Source: an archaeon
GTDB taxonomy: Archaea > Micrarchaeota > Micrarchaeia > Anstonellales > Bilamarchaeaceae
Direction of reading: 5' to 3'
Assembly: GCA_020052325.1 (NCBI GenBank)
Contig: JAGVPF010000073.1
Span: forward strand, 1 to 8,228
Length of the DNA: 8,228 nucleotides
Shown: positions 6,121 to 8,228 of the stretch, one piece after another
Position numbering within the stretch: the first letter of the stretch is position 1
Layout of the letters: each line of letters begins with the position of its first letter
Position numbers and translations under genes: made by a program
Notes under the pieces: model-generated
What the model was told of the DNA's origin: nothing
Seen by the model: the letters and a program-made list of their open reading frames with translations, nothing else
The model's database searches: none

Positions 6121-7221
6121 ATGAGACACCTCACTCACAGGAGTAATACTCATCCGGCGCATATCGAGAATCGGGAGATGCGCCGGGCGCAGGCTGCGAC
6201 AAGGCGGACAATCGAAGGGCAGAAGGTCCACCTCTCAGGCAGGTCGATGTGGCGCGGCTTTTGGTACGCCAAGGGAGCGGTTGGAAAGTGGAACCGCGCA
6301 GACCAGGTCCTGACCGGGATGAAGTGGAGCTACTACACGGGCAGGCAGTTGCAGATTTCGCATATTTCCCTTCTTGAAACCCACCTTGCCGCAATCAGCC
6401 CCGGATTGAAGGAGGCCGCAGGGGAAAAGGATGGCGATGTTTCTTCTTCCCGGATGTCCCGCCATGCGCAAAGCATCGCAAGGACGAATCCGGATTGCCA
6501 GATGCATGACGCGGCAGGGCATGCCCATATGACGCGCGTGGAATCTGCACATCCGGATTCTCATTCCCATGCGCCGCAAGCCCGCAGGATTGAAACGCAA
6601 AATGATACGGACTTCGGGGCAAGCGGCGAAGGAAACAGCAAAAGTCATGCAGGTCATCCGTCCCGGACCGCACCGGAGATAACGGCGACCGCTGCCGCGT
6701 TATCGCCAGATTCTAGCGCAGGTGCGCCCGCAATTCCCATTCCATTCCCAGCAAGCAATCCGGTTTCCCTGAACATGGAAGCCGCCCCAATCAGCGATGA
6801 CGCGCCCATCATGCAGATGTGTTTTGATGCTGCATCGGCACCAAAGGCAACCCGGGCTGGAGGCACCGGAATTCCTCCGGCGGCAAATAATATCCCCGCC
6901 ATCCCGGCCTTTTCAGACGCCGTGTCTTTGGCGATAGGCATGATTTGCAGGATTGCCAAGCATCCGGTCTTTGGCGCAAAGCTGCCCGGGGGAAGCGCTG
7001 CGGATGGGATGAGGGATGAGAATGGGAATACGCCTGATTCGGCCCGGGCAAGCGCGAATGCCCATTTTATTTCATCGCCATTGCTGCGTCCGCAAGGCAT
7101 AAACGAAAACGGAACCGGAGTCAATGGGCAGGCGCGGCAGCGTGTGCCGCATGATAGCATTCCGAAAAGAAAAGGCGCCCAGTTGAAAGTGGCGCGCGCA
7201 GACGCGCTCCCGCCCCAGTGA
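6121..7221 (+). CDS. Unrecognised 366-aa protein with Trp-rich N-terminus and long low-complexity tail
   Basis: The function is not recognised. Residues 1-90 look like a genuine, basic, possibly folded segment with four tryptophans (W44, W48, W57, W69) and aromatic or basic neighbours (FWYAKG, SYYTG). From about residue 95 the sequence becomes low-complexity and probably disordered. Residues 115-179 hold nine histidines with Ser, Ala and Asp, and the rest is rich in Ala, Pro, Gly and Ser, ending in a short basic segment (RKGAQLKVAR). There is no signal peptide or clear membrane span. The start ATG 6121 is chosen because the TATA box is centred 27 nt upstream; TTG 6109 and TTG 6118 are in frame but less likely. 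GAGAGG at 6111-6116 is a weak ribosome site. The stop, TGA at 7219-7221, is one base from the stop of the convergent neighbour. Coding of the N-terminal part is more secure than that of the tail. Confidence 0.6.
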   Translation: MRHLTHRSNTHPAHIENREMRRAQAATRRTIEGQKVHLSGRSMWRGFWYAKGAVGKWNRADQVLTGMKWSYYTGRQLQISHISLLETHLAAISPGLKEAAGEKDGDVSSSRMSRHAQSIARTNPDCQMHDAAGHAHMTRVESAHPDSHSHAPQARRIETQNDTDFGASGEGNSKSHAGHPSRTAPEITATAAALSPDSSAGAPAIPIPFPASNPVSLNMEAAPISDDAPIMQMCFDAASAPKATRAGGTGIPPAANNIPAIPAFSDAVSLAIGMICRIAKHPVFGAKLPGGSAADGMRDENGNTPDSARASANAHFISSPLLRPQGINENGTGVNGQARQRVPHDSIPKRKGAQLKVARADALPPQ

Positions 7222-7222
7222 A

Positions 7223-7822
7223 TCAGGGGTGCGCTTCGGGCTTCATGAGTTTTAGCGTGCCGTCGTATACCGCAAAGAGGCCCTTGTTTTTCGCATCCTC
7301 GGCCCCGGCGAGCGCGAGCGCGGCGTCCACGTGATTTTTCACAACCGACCAGTCGCGCTGCGGCGGGTCGTCATGGTAGCAGAGGAGCCGGTCGCGCACG
7401 ACAATCCTGCGCTTGGCGTCGAAGAGGACGAAATTTATTGTGCTGGCCGTCTCGTGGAGGACGATGCCGTAGGGGGTTTCCGGAAGGAACAGCTTGCCCA
7501 TGCCGAGCCCTGAAAGCAGTGCGCTGAGATTGGAGTTTTCGGTGGTTGAATAGAAGCGCGTGCCGGTCCCTTCGAAAAGAAGCAGCTCGCTCGGGACACA
7601 GAGGGCGGCCTCGATTCCCCCGTTCCATCCGTTTGCGAGCATGCGGAGCCCGTCATGCACCTGCCTCCGGGTGCGCCTCTCAAGCCGGATGGGCGGGAGA
7701 GGAGGCTGCTCCTCCTTCATCCTTTTTTTAAGGATATCGAAATAGGAGCGCGGCACCGGGGCTATGAGCTGCGGCGCATTCCCGCTTTCCGCTTGAGCGC
7801 GATTCGGGCTCCTTCGTGCCAT
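7223..7822 (-). CDS. Unrecognised 199-aa protein
   Basis: The function is not recognised. The first 60 residues are basic and Pro/Arg-rich (ARRSPNR at the N-terminus, then a PPLPPIRLERR stretch), suggesting a flexible, possibly nucleic-acid-associated lead. From about residue 70 the sequence alternates hydrophobic strands with turns (AALCVPSELLLFEG, GKLFLPETPYGIVLHE, INFVLFDAKRRIVVRD, GLFAVYDGTLKLM), as in a compact alpha/beta or beta-rich domain. I could not match it to a named fold or see a catalytic motif. The frame is open to 7858, but ATG 7822 is preferred: a TATA-like box is centred 27 nt upstream, and the longer form would start within the promoter region. It runs in the same direction as the partial gene upstream (76-nt gap). 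Its TGA stop (7223-7225) is separated by one base from the stop of the opposing gene. Confidence 0.75.
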   Translation of the reverse strand: MARRSPNRAQAESGNAPQLIAPVPRSYFDILKKRMKEEQPPLPPIRLERRTRRQVHDGLRMLANGWNGGIEAALCVPSELLLFEGTGTRFYSTTENSNLSALLSGLGMGKLFLPETPYGIVLHETASTINFVLFDAKRRIVVRDRLLCYHDDPPQRDWSVVKNHVDAALALAGAEDAKNKGLFAVYDGTLKLMKPEAHP

Positions 7823-7845
7823 GGGATAGATAAGATAAGAAACGG

Positions 7846-7852
7846 TTATTAA
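7846..7852 (-). promoter_or_regulatory. TATA-like box for the 199-aa gene
   Basis: The minus strand reads TTAATAA, centred at 7849 and 27 nt before the ATG at 7822, with no Shine-Dalgarno sequence between them. This is the leaderless spacing seen at other genes in the window. Confidence 0.55.
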
Positions 7853-7898
7853 GCGCACCTTTTCGCAAATTCGCGGCGGGCCATTATTCGCGCGCAGG

Positions 7899-8228
7899 CT
7901 AGCCTTTTTGCGCTTCCTCTTCGGAAGGCGAGATGATGGCGTCGTAAATCTTCGAGCATATCACATCCTGGCGCGAGATGTCCTCCTTGAGGAATATCCT
8001 GCGTGGGGCGTCGATGAAAATCAGCGAGCTTTTCTCCCCCTCCTTGATTATCGAGACATACCTGAGCCTGACCCATTCGGGGGCCGGGAGCCCCTTGTCG
8101 ATGCAGTCGGCCGGCGAGTCCTCTTCGCGCATGGGAAAGGGCTGCACGCTCATCGAATCGTAGAACTCGGTTTCCGCATTTATTCCCCGCACCATCCTTG
8201 CCGGAAGGCGCAGGAATTTCTGCAGCGC
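7899..8228 (-). CDS. 3' part of an unrecognised gene running off the right edge
   Basis: The frame is open from the window edge (8228) to the TAG at 7899-7901, giving 109 codons. An internal ATG at 8195 exists, but the eleven codons before it are open and protein-like, so the true start is probably outside the window. The visible part is acidic, with a probable beta-rich core: WVRLRYVSIIKEG, then SSLIFIDAPRRIFLKED, followed by a helix and an acidic tail (SPSEEEAQKG). The alternation of strands with a charged hairpin suggests a small beta-sheet domain, but no family is recognised. The gene lies upstream of, and codirectional with, the 199-aa gene. Confidence 0.65.
   Translation of the reverse strand, partial: ALQKFLRLPARMVRGINAETEFYDSMSVQPFPMREEDSPADCIDKGLPAPEWVRLRYVSIIKEGEKSSLIFIDAPRRIFLKEDISRQDVICSKIYDAIISPSEEEAQKG

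Noticed and set aside
6654..7160. 168-codon minus-strand open frame opposite the low-complexity tail of the 6121-7221 gene
   Set aside because: No promoter or ribosome site at its start, and Ala/Gly-rich shadow composition. The plus-strand frame has a good TATA box and is continuous with a plausible N-terminal segment. It is not fully excluded because the tail itself is low-complexity.
7823..7858. Longer start of the 199-aa gene at 7858
   Set aside because: It lies upstream of the TATA-like box at 7846-7852, which would then fall inside the gene. ATG 7822 is at the leaderless distance.
7896..7905. Palindrome AGGCTAGCCT followed by T5 on the plus strand
   Set aside because: It overlaps the stop of a minus-strand gene, and no plus-strand gene ends there. 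The T-run is on the wrong side for the minus transcript, so it is probably chance.

Overview
The window looks archaeal. The evidence is a RecJ/GAN-type DHH exonuclease of the archaeal replication class, together with TATA-like boxes centred about 27 nt upstream of start codons at four genes (leaderless-transcript architecture). The DNA is fairly GC-rich, with small or unrecognised genes and short intergenic gaps. A DPANN lineage (Micrarchaeota or Diapherotrites type) would fit, but that is an inference from style, not proof.

Layout, left to right. (1) At 1-3189 (+) lies the 3' part of a very large gene, open at the left edge. It encodes a multidomain protein with two divergent GGDEF-like (diguanylate-cyclase fold) segments and a C-terminal protein-kinase-like domain with a degenerate catalytic loop. 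(2) A 51-nt convergent gap holds a small perfect inverted repeat. (3) Two minus-strand genes, 3241-3804 and 3874-4467, are tandem divergent paralogues of an unrecognised helical family. Each has its own TATA-like box. (4) A divergent intergenic region (4468-4633) leads into a DHH/DHHA1 phosphoesterase (4634-5998, +), probably the archaeal RecJ-like exonuclease (GAN, the Cdc45 relative). (5) A promoter at 6090-6097 drives an unrecognised gene at 6121-7221 (+) with a Trp-rich N-terminus and a long low-complexity tail. (6) Convergent with it, one base away, are an unrecognised gene at 7223-7822 (-) and, upstream on the same strand, the 3' part of another gene running off the right edge (7899-8228, -).

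Only the DHH exonuclease has a function that can be named with confidence; it would act in DNA replication and repair with the CMG-like helicase. The large GGDEF-like/kinase-like protein looks like a signalling or regulatory scaffold and is the most unusual item here. Nothing in the sequence ties the genes into one pathway: each of the smaller genes appears to have its own promoter. No tRNA, rRNA, CRISPR array, insertion sequence or attachment site was seen.
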